The position numbers and the translations under genes are program-made. Positions 1 to 8,012 of a stretch of DNA of 64,000 bases are shown here, piece after piece. The notes under the pieces were generated by a model. The model did no database searches. It had not been told where the DNA came from and saw nothing but the letters and a program-made list of their open reading frames with translations. Each line of letters opens with the position of its first letter. Position 1 is the stretch's first letter. Source of the DNA: CAZSLI01 sp964607705. GTDB lineage: Bacteria > Actinomycetota > Coriobacteriia > Anaerosomatales > PHET01. The stretch covers positions 62,001-126,000 of the forward strand of contig CAZSLI010000001.1 in NCBI GenBank assembly GCA_964607705.1. Direction: 5' to 3'.

Positions 1-2
1 TG

Positions 3-53
3 CTGTACGACATGCGCGCTGCGGCCGAGGCGATCGGCGAGGTCCTCGGCTAG
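3..53 (+). CDS. C-terminal end of a gene cut by the window edge
   Basis: The first bases continue an open frame that ends in TAG at 51-53. The visible 16 residues read LYDMRAAAEAIGEVLG. This amphipathic helix would suit the last helix of a Roadblock/LC7 (MglB-like) protein, which is often found beside the GTPase and PATAN genes that follow, but so little is visible that the family is a guess. A 46-nt gap separates it from the next gene and contains no clear terminator, so co-transcription is likely. Confidence 0.45.
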   Translation: MYDMRAAAEAIGEVLG

Positions 54-99
54 TGACGCGGGGACGAACCACCACATCTGAAGGACACGGACGTAGAGC

Positions 100-2130
100 A
101 TGGCGCTGAGGGGCAACCTCAAGGACTTCAGCCTTCCCGACGTATTCCAGCTGGTGACCTTCAGCCGGAAGACGGGGGTTCTGCGCATCACGCGCGAGGA
201 TGGCGTCGAAGGCACCGTCTGGTTCCGAGATGGTGACGTCTTCTTCGCCTCGTCCAATTGGCACGCCGACCCTCTGGGCCAGCGACTCGTGCGTGCACAG
301 CGCATCACGCCGCAGGCTCTCAAGAGAGCGCTCGAGCTGCGCTCCGCCGAGGCGCAGGATGGCAGGCGACTCGGCCAGATCCTGATCGACGAGGGCTACA
401 TCACGGACAAGGTGCTCGAGGAGTTCGTCTCCGAGCAGATCCAGGACACCATCTTCGACCTCATGCGCTGGGACGAGGGCGAGTTCGACTTCGAAGCGAT
501 GCCCGAGGTCGCCGAGGAGGACATCGGCCTCTCCGTCTCCATAGAGAACGTCGTGATGGAGGGTGCGCGCCGGCTCGAGGAATGGAACCGCATCAAGAAG
601 AAGATCCCGTCGATGGACGTGGTCTTCAAGATGGCGACGGCTCCCGGCGAGGGCACGTTCGAGATCTCGCTCAAGCCTACCGAGTGGCAGTTGCTGCTTC
701 TCATCGACGGCACCAGGTCGGTCGCGGAGCTCGCCGTCGAGACGCACAGGACCGACTTCGACGTCGCCCGTATCATCTATGGCCTCTTCAGCGCCGGTCT
801 GCTCGAGTTCGCCACCGAGGAGGAGATCGAGCACAACCGCGCCGAACGCGCCGAGCGGGAGGCGAAGCTCGCCGAGATCGAGGCTGCGCGCAAGGCCGCC
901 GAGGAGGCCGCCAAGGCTGCGGCGCTTGAGCGCGAGGCCAAGCTGGCGGCCGAGGCGGAGGCGCGCGTACGTGCCGAGGCGGCTGCAATGGCGGCCGCGG
1001 AGACACCAGCCGAGGCATCGCCCGCACCCGAGCGCGTCCCGGAATCCACCGAGGTTCCCGAGTTCCTCGGCGGCTCCACGATCGCTCCGACGGCTGACGA
1101 CCAGTCGGTCCTCGAGGAGTTCATGGGAGCGGTGCTCCAGAAGCCGGGTACCGCGCCTGCGCCGGCTCCGCAAGCTGCCAAGCCCGAGCCCGCGCCGGTT
1201 CCGCACGTGCCCGCCGACGAGCCCGCGTTCATGTCGGCGCCGCTTGAGGACGAGGGCGAGGCCACGGTTGGGGCGGCGTCCATCGCCGGTCTCCTCGGCA
1301 TCGAGGCCGCGCCCGTGGCGCCGACCTACGAGCCGGCGGTCACGGCCGAGCCGGCGCCCGCCGTCGAGCCCGAGGCCGCACTTGCCCCGGAGCCCGAAAT
1401 GGGACCCGCACCCGAGCCCGCGCCTGTGGTCGAGTATGCGCCCGAACCCGTTTCGGAGCCGGAGTTCTTCACGCCAGAGTCCGCCGTCGAGGCCCAGGTC
1501 CCCGCAGCAGCCGACGCCGAGCCGGCGTTCGAGCAGGACCTCATGGCGCTCGGACTCGGCGAGTTGCCCGCAGACCTGCTCGCGCCCGTGACAGTCGAGC
1601 CCGAACCTCAGCCCGAGCTCATCGAGCTTGAGCCGGTCGCCGAGCCGATGTCCCAGCAGGACTCGATCGCCGATGATCTGTCGGCGCTCGTAGGAGACCT
1701 GGGACTTCCCACCGAGGTGCCGCCCGCCGTGGCGGAGCCTGCGGAGGCCGCGACGGTCGAGCCGGACTTCTCGGCATTGCTCGAGTCGCTGGACGTGGAC
1801 GCGGTCGAGGCGGAGCCCGTGGAGGAGCTTGCTCCTGAGGAACGCGGCTTCGATGTCGAGCTGCTGGTCGAGGACGAGGCCCCCGCACCTGCCGGCGGCG
1901 TCATCTCGACAGACGCGTTCCTCGACGACATCACCATCGAGGACATGGGCTTCTCTGGCGGGCTCAACGATGAGCTTTCCGCGCTGACAGGCGCCGACCG
2001 CCGAGGACCCGTGCGCCCGCAAGCGAGCGTCAACGCGATACCTGACAACGATGGAGCCGTCTTGAAGCGCGATGCGCGTGTCGACAAGGACACCGTGCTC
2101 AAGATCATCGACGGCATCAAGAACCTGTAG
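100..2130 (+). CDS. PATAN (DUF4388) domain protein with long acidic Pro/Ala-rich tail
   Basis: This 676-residue protein begins with a DUF4388/PATAN domain (about residues 1-150; ALRGNLKDFSLPDVFQLV, then GTVWFRDGDVFFAS). Inside it are two helical repeats, PLGQRLVRAQRIT and RLGQILIDEGYIT, resembling the MshEN repeats of PilB. A winged-helix-like segment follows (about 185-250; LKPTEWQLLLLIDGTRSV). A charged Ala/Glu helix (250-305) leads into about 300 disordered residues rich in Pro, Ala and Glu. The last 75 residues are less biased and may bind a partner. In cyanobacteria, PATAN-receiver proteins bind the pilus motor PilB (family knowledge); pilB lies two genes downstream here. No receiver domain is visible. 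The domain call is firm and the pilus role is inferred. Confidence 0.8.
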   Translation: MALRGNLKDFSLPDVFQLVTFSRKTGVLRITREDGVEGTVWFRDGDVFFASSNWHADPLGQRLVRAQRITPQALKRALELRSAEAQDGRRLGQILIDEGYITDKVLEEFVSEQIQDTIFDLMRWDEGEFDFEAMPEVAEEDIGLSVSIENVVMEGARRLEEWNRIKKKIPSMDVVFKMATAPGEGTFEISLKPTEWQLLLLIDGTRSVAELAVETHRTDFDVARIIYGLFSAGLLEFATEEEIEHNRAERAEREAKLAEIEAARKAAEEAAKAAALEREAKLAAEAEARVRAEAAAMAAAETPAEASPAPERVPESTEVPEFLGGSTIAPTADDQSVLEEFMGAVLQKPGTAPAPAPQAAKPEPAPVPHVPADEPAFMSAPLEDEGEATVGAASIAGLLGIEAAPVAPTYEPAVTAEPAPAVEPEAALAPEPEMGPAPEPAPVVEYAPEPVSEPEFFTPESAVEAQVPAAADAEPAFEQDLMALGLGELPADLLAPVTVEPEPQPELIELEPVAEPMSQQDSIADDLSALVGDLGLPTEVPPAVAEPAEAATVEPDFSALLESLDVDAVEAEPVEELAPEERGFDVELLVEDEAPAPAGGVISTDAFLDDITIEDMGFSGGLNDELSALTGADRRGPVRPQASVNAIPDNDGAVLKRDARVDKDTVLKIIDGIKNL

Positions 2131-2143
2131 CGGAAGGGCAGCG

Positions 2144-2671
2144 ATGCAGTCCGTCAAAGTAGTCGTGACCGGGCCATTCAACGCCGGCAAGACCACGTTC
2201 ATCAAGGCAGTCAGCGAGATCACCGTGCTCTCTACCGAGCGCCAGGTGAGCGACGCGTCAGGCGAGGGCGGGGGAGAGACCACCGTCGCCATGGACTTTG
2301 GCCGCATCACGGTCTCCGATGATGTCGTCCTCTATCTCTTCGGCACGCCGGGTCAGGCACGCTTCTCGTTCATGTGGGAGACGCTGTCCGAAGGTATGCT
2401 CGGCTTCGTGCTCCTCGTGGATGCCACCGCGCCGGAAACGATGGCCGACGCCAAGGAGATGATCGACTTCTTCACGCAGATGTCGGACGTCCCCTTCGTC
2501 GTCGCCGCCAACAAGGTCGACGCCGACGATACCGAGACCATCCGCCAGGTGCGCACCGAACTGGCTCTTCCCGATCGGGTCCCGCTGCTTCCCGTCGATG
2601 CCCGCGACAAGGACTCCGTCAAGGCCGTCCTGCTGGGACTGCTGTACGAGATCCTCGAAAGCATGGGGTAG
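2144..2671 (+). CDS. Small Ras-like GTPase (COG2229 type)
   Basis: This 175-residue single-domain P-loop GTPase has G1 GPFNAGKTTF near the N-terminus, a G3 region read as LFGTPGQARF, and G4 as AANKVD. The start at 2144 is chosen because the G domain begins directly after it and GGAAGGGCAGCG-type purine-rich sequence precedes it; an in-frame start at 2072 would add 24 basic residues from inside the previous gene. It lies 13 nt after the PATAN gene and 6 nt before the next, so the three form an operon. Related bacterial GTPases (MglA, Cvn proteins) act with Roadblock proteins in polarity or signalling. Control of the adjacent type IV pilus is a reasonable inference. Confidence 0.85.
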   Translation: MQSVKVVVTGPFNAGKTTFIKAVSEITVLSTERQVSDASGEGGGETTVAMDFGRITVSDDVVLYLFGTPGQARFSFMWETLSEGMLGFVLLVDATAPETMADAKEMIDFFTQMSDVPFVVAANKVDADDTETIRQVRTELALPDRVPLLPVDARDKDSVKAVLLGLLYEILESMG

Positions 2672-2677
2672 GAGCGG

Positions 2678-4237
2678 ATGGACTACCGGCTGTACATCCT
2701 CGCCGGGACGTTCCTGCTCCTCATCGTCGCGATCGTGACGTTCTTCGTCACGCTTGCTCGTTCTCGGCGTGCCGAGGAACCCATGGGGGGCTACGCTGCG
2801 GCACCTGCGAAGTACGCCGCGCTTCCGCCTGCGAACGCGCGCGTCGTCCATGACAACAGTCTGGCGGGGCTCGAGGTACCTGTTGCCCCCGACGCCCCCA
2901 GCGCCGCTCTGCTGACGCCGTTGCGGACGGGCGAGTGGATGCCGCCCGAGCGGCCCGCTCCCGCCGAGAAGTTGCCCGACATCTCGCTGGCCGAGCGTGT
3001 CGCGGAGTTCGCGCCGGCGCCCTCGGTGCCCGAGCCCGCCTTCTCGGTCGAGGCGTATCCGGCATGGCAGGTCACGCCCGACTCGCTCTATTCGGCCGCA
3101 CCCGCCGGCGTCGTGGAGGTCGCCGCACCGAACGGGTGGGCGCCCGTGGGGCCGGCGCCCGCCCCGCCCGCGCCTGCGCCCGCGCCGCCGATGCCCGAGC
3201 CCACACCTGCTGCCACGCAGCCCGCGCCGCCGATGCCCGAGCCCACACCTGCTGCCACGCAGCCTGCGCCGGTGATGCCCGAGCCCACACCTGCTGCCAC
3301 GCAGCCCGCGCCGATCCCTCGGCCCGCCACGGTGCCCTACGTGCCTCCGGTCATCGCTGATGGGACGGACGAAGACGACTTCTCGGCGGAGCTTGCCGCA
3401 CTGATGCCTCCACTGGAGCCCGACGAAGGTTGGAGCGCCGCCGCGACGCCGCCTCCCGCGAGCATTCCGCAGATCGAGAGCGCCTCACCTGCCACGGCCG
3501 CTCCGGCCACTCTCGTTCCCGAGGTGGTCCCGGTGGTCGCGCCTACGCCGGAGTCGGCACCTGTCGTGGTATCGCCAGCCGAGTGGCCTCCGCCGGTCGA
3601 GCCTGCCTGGCCTCTCGAGCTGCCTGTCGCTGCTCCGACGGCGGTCACGCCGCCCGCATCGTCGGCCGCAGCACCCGCGCCTTTGGCGCCTGTGTCGTTG
3701 CCAGCTCCGGCTGCTCCGGCGTCAGAGCCGTCGGCGCCCGCTCCGGCGCCGCTTCAGACTCAACCACCCCTCGCGACACCACCTCAGCCACAGCCTCAAG
3801 TCGACGAGGCGGTCTGGGAGGACCTGCTGCGCGAGCAGCAGGGAGTCCGCCGGCCCGCGGCCAGCGCGCCGCAGCCGGTGACAGCGCCGCGGCCCGCGGC
3901 GACTGTCGCCGCCACCGAGCCGCCTCGCGCCGAGCCGACCCCACCGCCGCCCGTGTCCGCGCCGCGGCGCGAACGCCCGCGTGCCCGCGTGCGCGTCGGC
4001 AGCGACACCGTCGTCGCACCGACGACCGAGCACCGCGTGGTGCCCGCAGCACCTCGGCCCGCTGACACTCGCCGTCCCGAGGGTGTGCCCGAACTAGTGA
4101 TGGCTGCGCCTGTGGAGATGTGGTTCGGCGAGTACCGCGTCGGCGTAAAAGCCGGAACCGCGACCTATGATCGCTTCCGCAAGTACGCCGACGTTCTGCT
4201 TGCCGACCTTAAAGCCTCGCGCACCGTCTCCCGATAA
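2678..4237 (+). CDS. Membrane-anchored Pro/Ala-rich protein with conserved C-terminus
   Basis: This 519-residue protein of unknown function starts with a single membrane helix (about residues 5-25; YILAGTFLLLIVAIVTFF) followed by basic residues, so most of it should be cytoplasmic. The middle 430 residues are low complexity, rich in Pro and Ala, and include three tandem 14-residue repeats. A non-repetitive C-terminus (about 465-519; VEMWFGEYRVGVKAGT, then YDRFRKYADVLLADL) looks folded. The gene follows the GTPase by 6 nt. A tether that presents a short binding module to the GTPase or the pilus machine is possible, but nothing in the sequence proves it. Its stop codon TAA lies inside the predicted pilB promoter. 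Confidence 0.7.
   Translation: MDYRLYILAGTFLLLIVAIVTFFVTLARSRRAEEPMGGYAAAPAKYAALPPANARVVHDNSLAGLEVPVAPDAPSAALLTPLRTGEWMPPERPAPAEKLPDISLAERVAEFAPAPSVPEPAFSVEAYPAWQVTPDSLYSAAPAGVVEVAAPNGWAPVGPAPAPPAPAPAPPMPEPTPAATQPAPPMPEPTPAATQPAPVMPEPTPAATQPAPIPRPATVPYVPPVIADGTDEDDFSAELAALMPPLEPDEGWSAAATPPPASIPQIESASPATAAPATLVPEVVPVVAPTPESAPVVVSPAEWPPPVEPAWPLELPVAAPTAVTPPASSAAAPAPLAPVSLPAPAAPASEPSAPAPAPLQTQPPLATPPQPQPQVDEAVWEDLLREQQGVRRPAASAPQPVTAPRPAATVAATEPPRAEPTPPPPVSAPRRERPRARVRVGSDTVVAPTTEHRVVPAAPRPADTRRPEGVPELVMAAPVEMWFGEYRVGVKAGTATYDRFRKYADVLLADLKASRTVSR
3191..3316 (+). repeat. Three tandem 42-bp coding repeats
   Basis: Units begin at 3191, 3233 and 3275 and are nearly identical at the DNA level. Each encodes MPEPTPAATQPAP plus one variable residue (P, V or I). 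They sit in the disordered linker of the membrane-anchored protein. Copy number could change by slippage or recombination, altering linker length. Confidence 0.9.
4210..4237 (+). promoter_or_regulatory. Predicted sigma28/WhiG-type promoter of pilB
   Basis: TAAA (4210-4213, followed by G), a 16-nt spacer, and CCCGATAA (4230-4237) match the FliA/WhiG consensus TAAA-N15-GCCGATAA with one mismatch in the -10. It overlaps the last codons and stop of the preceding gene. The predicted start of transcription is near 4244, about 90 nt upstream of pilB. Confidence 0.6.
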
Positions 4238-4246
4238 GGAAGTGTG

Positions 4247-4274
4247 CCGCGGGACACAACCCGCGGGTTATCAT
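4247..4274 (+). promoter_or_regulatory. Leader hairpin plus possible second -10 (pilB)
   Basis: CCGCGGG (4247-4253) and CCCGCGG (4260-4266) form a perfect 7-bp stem with a 6-nt loop. TATCAT (4269-4274) follows and could be a vegetative -10. From the predicted WhiG-type start the hairpin would lie at the 5' end of the pilB mRNA. It could equally act as a weak terminator of the upstream operon. The rest of the 4238-4334 gap shows only a purine-rich ribosome-binding region (AGAAGGAA near 4321). Confidence 0.45.
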
Positions 4275-4334
4275 GTGACTACTTCGCGGGCGCCTGGGCT
4301 CGCAGTCGCTCCGCATTCGTAGAAGGAACCGTAG

Positions 4335-6005
4335 GTGGCGGAAGCAGGTCAGCGGCTCGGTCAACTTCTGATGCGAGCCGGCATCATTACTGAGAAGCAG
4401 CTGAACGACGCGCTTGAGGTGCACCGGGCGACCGGCAGCCCCCTCGGGCGTGTCCTCGTCGATCTCGGCTACGCCACCCAAGGCGCGATCCTGTCGGTGA
4501 TGGCGAAGCAGATCGGCATCGAGTACATCGACTTCAACGTCCGTCACCCCGAGCCCACGGCGGTCGCCGCGGTGCCCAAGGACCTTGCCGAGCGCTACAC
4601 CCTCATGCCTGTGGCCATCGAGGGCACGACGCTTCTCGTCGCGCTCGCGGACCCGCAGAACGTCCTCGCGCTCGACGACCTGCGCATCATCACCGGCTAC
4701 GACATCAAGCCGGCGATCTCCACCAAGGACGACATCGTCGCGGCGGTGCAGGAGTACTACAAGGTCGCCGAGCACGCCGTCGACGACACCTTCGTCTCCA
4801 CCGAGGACATCTCCGAGGACGAGCTGGAGGGCCTCACTGAAGTCGGCTCCGAGGCGCCCGCGGTCAAGCTCGTCAACTACATCATCCAGAAGGCGGTCGC
4901 CGACCGCGCATCCGACATCCACGTCGAGCCCCAAGAGGCGGACGTTCGTGTCCGCTATCGCGTGGACGGCGTCCTCCACGAGATGATGCGCAGCCCCAAG
5001 TCGGTCCAGCAGGCGATGATCTCGCGCTTCAAGATCATGGCCGAGATGGACATCGCCGATTCGCGGCGCCCGCAGGACGGCCACTGCGCTGTCACCGTCG
5101 GTTCACACCGCATGGACTTCCGAGTCTCCACGCTCCCCACGGTCTACGGCGAGCGCGTCGTGCTCCGTATCCTTCGTACCGACTCGATCTTGTTGCAGCT
5201 TTCCGACCTCGGCTTCTTGCCGACGTCACTCGAGCGGTTCCAGGGCTCCTTCACCAAGCCCTACGGCGCCATCCTGGTCACCGGCCCGACCGGTTCGGGC
5301 AAGTCGACCACCCTCTACGCGGCGATCAACGTGCTGAACGATCCCGGTCGGCACATCATCACTGCCGAGGACCCGGTCGAGTACCGCCTTCCCGGCATCA
5401 ACCAGTGCCAGATCAACCACAAGGCCGGGCTCACCTTCGCCCGTGCGCTTCGCTCATTCCTGCGTTGCTCGCCCGACGTCATCCTCGTCGGTGAGATCCG
5501 AGACCAGGAGACCGGCCAGATCGCCATCGAGTCGGCGCTGACCGGCCACCTCGTGCTCTCCACGCTCCATACGAACGACGCATCGAGCGCCGTCACGCGC
5601 CTGATCGAGATGGGTATCGAGCCGTTTCTCGTCTCCTCGGCAGTGGACTGTATCCTCGCCCAGCGTCTCGCCAGGCGGCTTTGTCCCGACTGCAAGCAGG
5701 AGTGGCGCCCCAAGCAGGATGTGCTCATACAGGCGGGCTTTGCTGCCGATAACCTCCCAGAGGTCGTCTACCGGGCCAACGGATGCAAGAAGTGCGGAGG
5801 AACCGGTTACCGCGGCCGTGTAGGCGTTCACGAAGTTCTGTTGATGTCCGAGGAGATCAGCAGGCTCTGCGTGGACGAGGCGACCGCCGAGGAGATTCGG
5901 GCCGTCGCGGTTGAGCAGGGCATGTTGACGCTTCGCCAGGACGGCTTGGAGAAGGTCCGAGAGGGCCGTACGTCGATCGAGGAGATCGTCCGCGTCATCG
6001 TGTAA
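4335..6005 (+). CDS. pilB: Type IV pilus assembly ATPase PilB
   Basis: This 556-residue hexameric ATPase powers pilus extension at the inner face of the membrane. The N-terminal MshEN domain (about residues 5-140) has paired repeats, RLGQLLMRAGIITEKQL and PLGRVLVDLGYATQGAIL, separated by a short spacer as in c-di-GMP-binding MshEN domains; the second has Pro for the usual Arg. The C-terminal motor has Walker A GPTGSGKSTT, Walker B VILVGEIRDQET, and a zinc knuckle CPDC...CKKCGGTGYRGR. The start is GTG. It is followed after 31 nt by pilC. GspE is the alternative, but the adjacent PilM/N/O and pilins fix it as type IV pilus. Confidence 0.96.
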   Translation: MAEAGQRLGQLLMRAGIITEKQLNDALEVHRATGSPLGRVLVDLGYATQGAILSVMAKQIGIEYIDFNVRHPEPTAVAAVPKDLAERYTLMPVAIEGTTLLVALADPQNVLALDDLRIITGYDIKPAISTKDDIVAAVQEYYKVAEHAVDDTFVSTEDISEDELEGLTEVGSEAPAVKLVNYIIQKAVADRASDIHVEPQEADVRVRYRVDGVLHEMMRSPKSVQQAMISRFKIMAEMDIADSRRPQDGHCAVTVGSHRMDFRVSTLPTVYGERVVLRILRTDSILLQLSDLGFLPTSLERFQGSFTKPYGAILVTGPTGSGKSTTLYAAINVLNDPGRHIITAEDPVEYRLPGINQCQINHKAGLTFARALRSFLRCSPDVILVGEIRDQETGQIAIESALTGHLVLSTLHTNDASSAVTRLIEMGIEPFLVSSAVDCILAQRLARRLCPDCKQEWRPKQDVLIQAGFAADNLPEVVYRANGCKKCGGTGYRGRVGVHEVLLMSEEISRLCVDEATAEEIRAVAVEQGMLTLRQDGLEKVREGRTSIEEIVRVIV

Positions 6006-6036
6006 GAGGCACCCTCAGGGGCACTAGGAGTCGAAG

Positions 6037-7245
6037 ATGGCACAGTTCAGCTACACAGTCCGCGACAAGGCGGGCAAGGTCGCAAAGGGCAAGCTCGAGG
6101 GCGAGAGCAAGGAGGCCGTCCAGGCCAAGCTCACCCAGATGGGCTACATCATCCTCGACCTGAACCAGCAGGGCGGCCTCGCGTCGCTCGGCAACATCAC
6201 CTTCGGCAGCGGCGTCAAGCCCAAGGACGTGTCGATCTTCGCGCGCCAGTTCTCGACCATGATCAACGCCGGCCTGTCGCTGACCAAGTGCCTCACGATC
6301 CTCGGCGGACAGACCGAGAACGCCTACTTGCGTGACATCATCGGCCAGCTCGGCAAGGACGTCGAAGCCGGTCAGTCGCTCTCCGATTCGCTGGCCAAGC
6401 ATCCTAAGGTCTTCCCGCCGATCTTCGTGAACATGGTTCGCGCCGGCGAGACCGGTGGTGTTCTCGACGAGGTCCTCTCTCGCATCGCCGACCACTTCGA
6501 AAGTGAGCTCGCCCTCAAGGCCAAGATCAAGTCGGCCATGACGTATCCGGCGTCGATGGGTGGCCTCGTACTCGTCGTTTTGGCTGCCATGATGGTCTTC
6601 GTCGTCCCGACGTTCGAGAAGATGTTCGACGACATGGGCGGAGAGCTGCCTGCGATCACGCAGCTCCTCGTCAACGCGTCGAACTTCGTGGCGAGCTGGA
6701 AAGGCGCCGTGTTCGCCATCGTGTGTGTCGCCCTCGTTTTCGTCTTCAAGTGGTGGGCGGCCGGTCCCGGCAAGGTGATCTGGGACGGCGCCAAGTTGCA
6801 GATGCCGGTCTTCGGTTCTATGACTCGCAAGATCGCATTGGCGAAGTTCACGCGCACGTTCGGCACGCTCGTTTCCGCCGGCGTGCCGATCCTGTCGGCA
6901 CTCGACATCGTCGCCGACACGGCAGGCAACGAGGTCGTCGCGAACGCGGTCAAGAACGCCCGTACGGCCATCAAGGAGGGCGAGACGCTCGCCAAGCCTC
7001 TGTCGGAGAGCAAGGTCTTTCCTTCGATGCTCGTCCAGATGATCGCCGTAGGCGAGGAGACCGGTGCGCTCGACGCGATGCTGAACAAGATCGCGGACTT
7101 CTACGACGAAGAGGTCTCGACCGCCGTGGACGGCCTCACGTCACTCATCGAGCCCCTCATGATGGCGTCGCTGGGCATCATCGTCGGCGGCATGGTCATC
7201 GCGCTGTACATGCCGATGTTCCAGGTCATCACGCTCATCAACTAG
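6037..7245 (+). CDS. pilC: Type IV pilus platform protein PilC
   Basis: This 402-residue inner-membrane platform protein couples PilB to pilin insertion. It has the two repeated GspF cytoplasmic domains: about residues 60-185, beginning FARQFSTMINAGLSLTKCL, and about 265-390, beginning AKFTRTFGTLVSAGVPILSA. Three membrane segments lie near 170-195, 218-240 and 375-398. Length and layout are normal. Transcription is probably shared with pilB. A 228-bp gap follows that holds the first pilin promoter and leader; its first 130 bp show nothing I can assign. Confidence 0.96.
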   Translation: MAQFSYTVRDKAGKVAKGKLEGESKEAVQAKLTQMGYIILDLNQQGGLASLGNITFGSGVKPKDVSIFARQFSTMINAGLSLTKCLTILGGQTENAYLRDIIGQLGKDVEAGQSLSDSLAKHPKVFPPIFVNMVRAGETGGVLDEVLSRIADHFESELALKAKIKSAMTYPASMGGLVLVVLAAMMVFVVPTFEKMFDDMGGELPAITQLLVNASNFVASWKGAVFAIVCVALVFVFKWWAAGPGKVIWDGAKLQMPVFGSMTRKIALAKFTRTFGTLVSAGVPILSALDIVADTAGNEVVANAVKNARTAIKEGETLAKPLSESKVFPSMLVQMIAVGEETGALDAMLNKIADFYDEEVSTAVDGLTSLIEPLMMASLGIIVGGMVIALYMPMFQVITLIN

Positions 7246-7379
7246 CCGAGGCGCCTCCGTCATTCACCTTCGGTCGTCCTTCGTCTCAGGCTGGATCGCG
7301 CTTGGCGTGCAGCTAGCCCCGCGCAGGCGCCGATCGCCGCGCCGCGACTGTGACGGCCAACACCTTTATGAGAATTGTC

Positions 7380-7406
7380 TCAAGGGCTGACCAGCGTCGT
7401 CGATAA
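7380..7406 (+). promoter_or_regulatory. Predicted sigma28/WhiG-type promoter of pilA1
   Basis: TCAA (7380-7383, then G), a 15-nt spacer, and GTCGATAA (7399-7406) resemble the FliA/WhiG consensus with one mismatch in each element. The region aligns with the pilA2 promoter: both read TCTnAAGnGC at the -35. A short inverted repeat, TGAGA-ATTG-TCTCA (7369-7382), overlaps the -35 and could be an operator. Confidence 0.5.
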
Positions 7407-7420
7407 CAAGAGTGATGGAA

Positions 7421-7466
7421 CGGACGGAATCAGCCGTCCGTGACCCCGAGTAGGGGAGAGGAGGTG
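7421..7466 (+). promoter_or_regulatory. pilA1 leader: two hairpins and strong ribosome-binding site
   Basis: CGGACGG/CCGTCCG (7421-7440) forms a 7-bp stem with a 6-nt loop. A second small stem, CCCC/GGGG (7444-7456), follows. AGGAGGTG (7459-7466) is a near-perfect Shine-Dalgarno 7 nt before the ATG. The same order recurs before pilA2 with a different first-stem sequence, so structure is kept while sequence changes. Confidence 0.6.
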
Positions 7467-7473
7467 CGAAGAC

Positions 7474-7821
7474 ATGAAGTTGTTCCGTAAGGATGAGGGT
7501 TTCACCCTCGTCGAGCTCATGGTCGTCGTGCTTATTATCGGTATTCTTGTTGCCATCGCTATTCCGGTCTTCAACGCGGCCAAGGCCAACGCTGAAGCCA
7601 AGCAGTGCCGCGGCACCATGCGCACGATCGAGGGCCAGGCTCGTGCCTACGAGGCGGAGAACAACAAGCTGCCGACCAACGCTGCAGCGCTCGTCACCGC
7701 CAAGTACGTCAAGTCGGCGCCGATCTGCAAGTCCGGTGGCTCCTACACCGACACGCTCGGCAGCGACGGTCGCATCGAGTGCTCGAGCCACGGCTTCTAC
7801 GAGGATACCGACATCCCCTAA
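7474..7821 (+). CDS. pilA: Major type IV pilin PilA (copy 1)
   Basis: This is a 115-residue prepilin. The leader peptide is MKLFRKDEG, with PilD cleavage expected before Phe in G/FTLVELMVVVLIIGIL and Glu5 present, giving a mature pilin of about 106 residues. The hydrophobic N-terminal helix is typical; the C-terminal head is short and has three cysteines, so at most one disulphide. The product differs from the second copy at only three residues (T/A, I/V, G/S). It has a predicted WhiG-type promoter, a structured leader with a strong ribosome-binding site, and its own terminator, all suited to a highly expressed structural subunit. Confidence 0.95.
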   Translation: MKLFRKDEGFTLVELMVVVLIIGILVAIAIPVFNAAKANAEAKQCRGTMRTIEGQARAYEAENNKLPTNAAALVTAKYVKSAPICKSGGSYTDTLGSDGRIECSSHGFYEDTDIP

Positions 7822-7845
7822 GCCACAGCGAGCATGAGTGAACCA

Positions 7846-7880
7846 AGAGAGCCGGCGGGATTCCCGCCGGCTCTCTCTTT
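7846..7880 (+). terminator. Intrinsic terminator after pilA1
   Basis: AGAGAGCCGGCGGG and its exact complement form a 14-bp stem with a 3-nt loop (7846-7876), followed by CTTTA. It shares the GAGCCGGCGGG core with the terminator after pilA2. Confidence 0.9.
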
Positions 7881-7919
7881 ACCTGCCAAGACTTCCTCGA
7901 AAATTCTCGGAAATCGGTC

Positions 7920-7947
7920 TAAAGAGCCGAGAGAGAGCGTCCGATAA
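7920..7947 (+). promoter_or_regulatory. Predicted sigma28/WhiG-type promoter of pilA2
   Basis: TAAA (7920-7923, then G), a 16-nt spacer and TCCGATAA (7940-7947) match TAAA-N15-GCCGATAA with a single mismatch. Predicted transcription would start near 7954, about 59 nt before the ATG. Confidence 0.6.
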
Positions 7948-7963
7948 AACCAGCGTAGACAGG

Positions 7964-8005
7964 GGGCGGGAACGCCCGAGGACCCCGAAAAGGGGAAAGG
8001 AGGTG
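7964..8005 (+). promoter_or_regulatory. pilA2 leader: two hairpins and strong ribosome-binding site
   Basis: GGGCG/CGCCC (7964-7977) with a GGAA loop is followed by CCCC/GGGG (7983-7995) and by AAAGGAGGTG (7996-8005), 7 nt before the ATG. It has the same plan as the pilA1 leader. Confidence 0.6.
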
Positions 8006-8012
8006 CGAAGAC

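Noticed and set aside
7302..7317. Sigma54-like GG-N10-GC site upstream of pilA1
   Set aside because: TTGGCGTGCAGCTAGC matches only the GG/GC dinucleotides. Sigma54 is rare in actinobacteria, and the WhiG-type site downstream explains the gene better.
7421..8005. Riboswitch (c-di-GMP) in the pilA leaders
   Set aside because: The leaders from predicted start to ATG are about 60 nt and lack the conserved GEMM or c-di-GMP-II core sequences; only simple stems are present.
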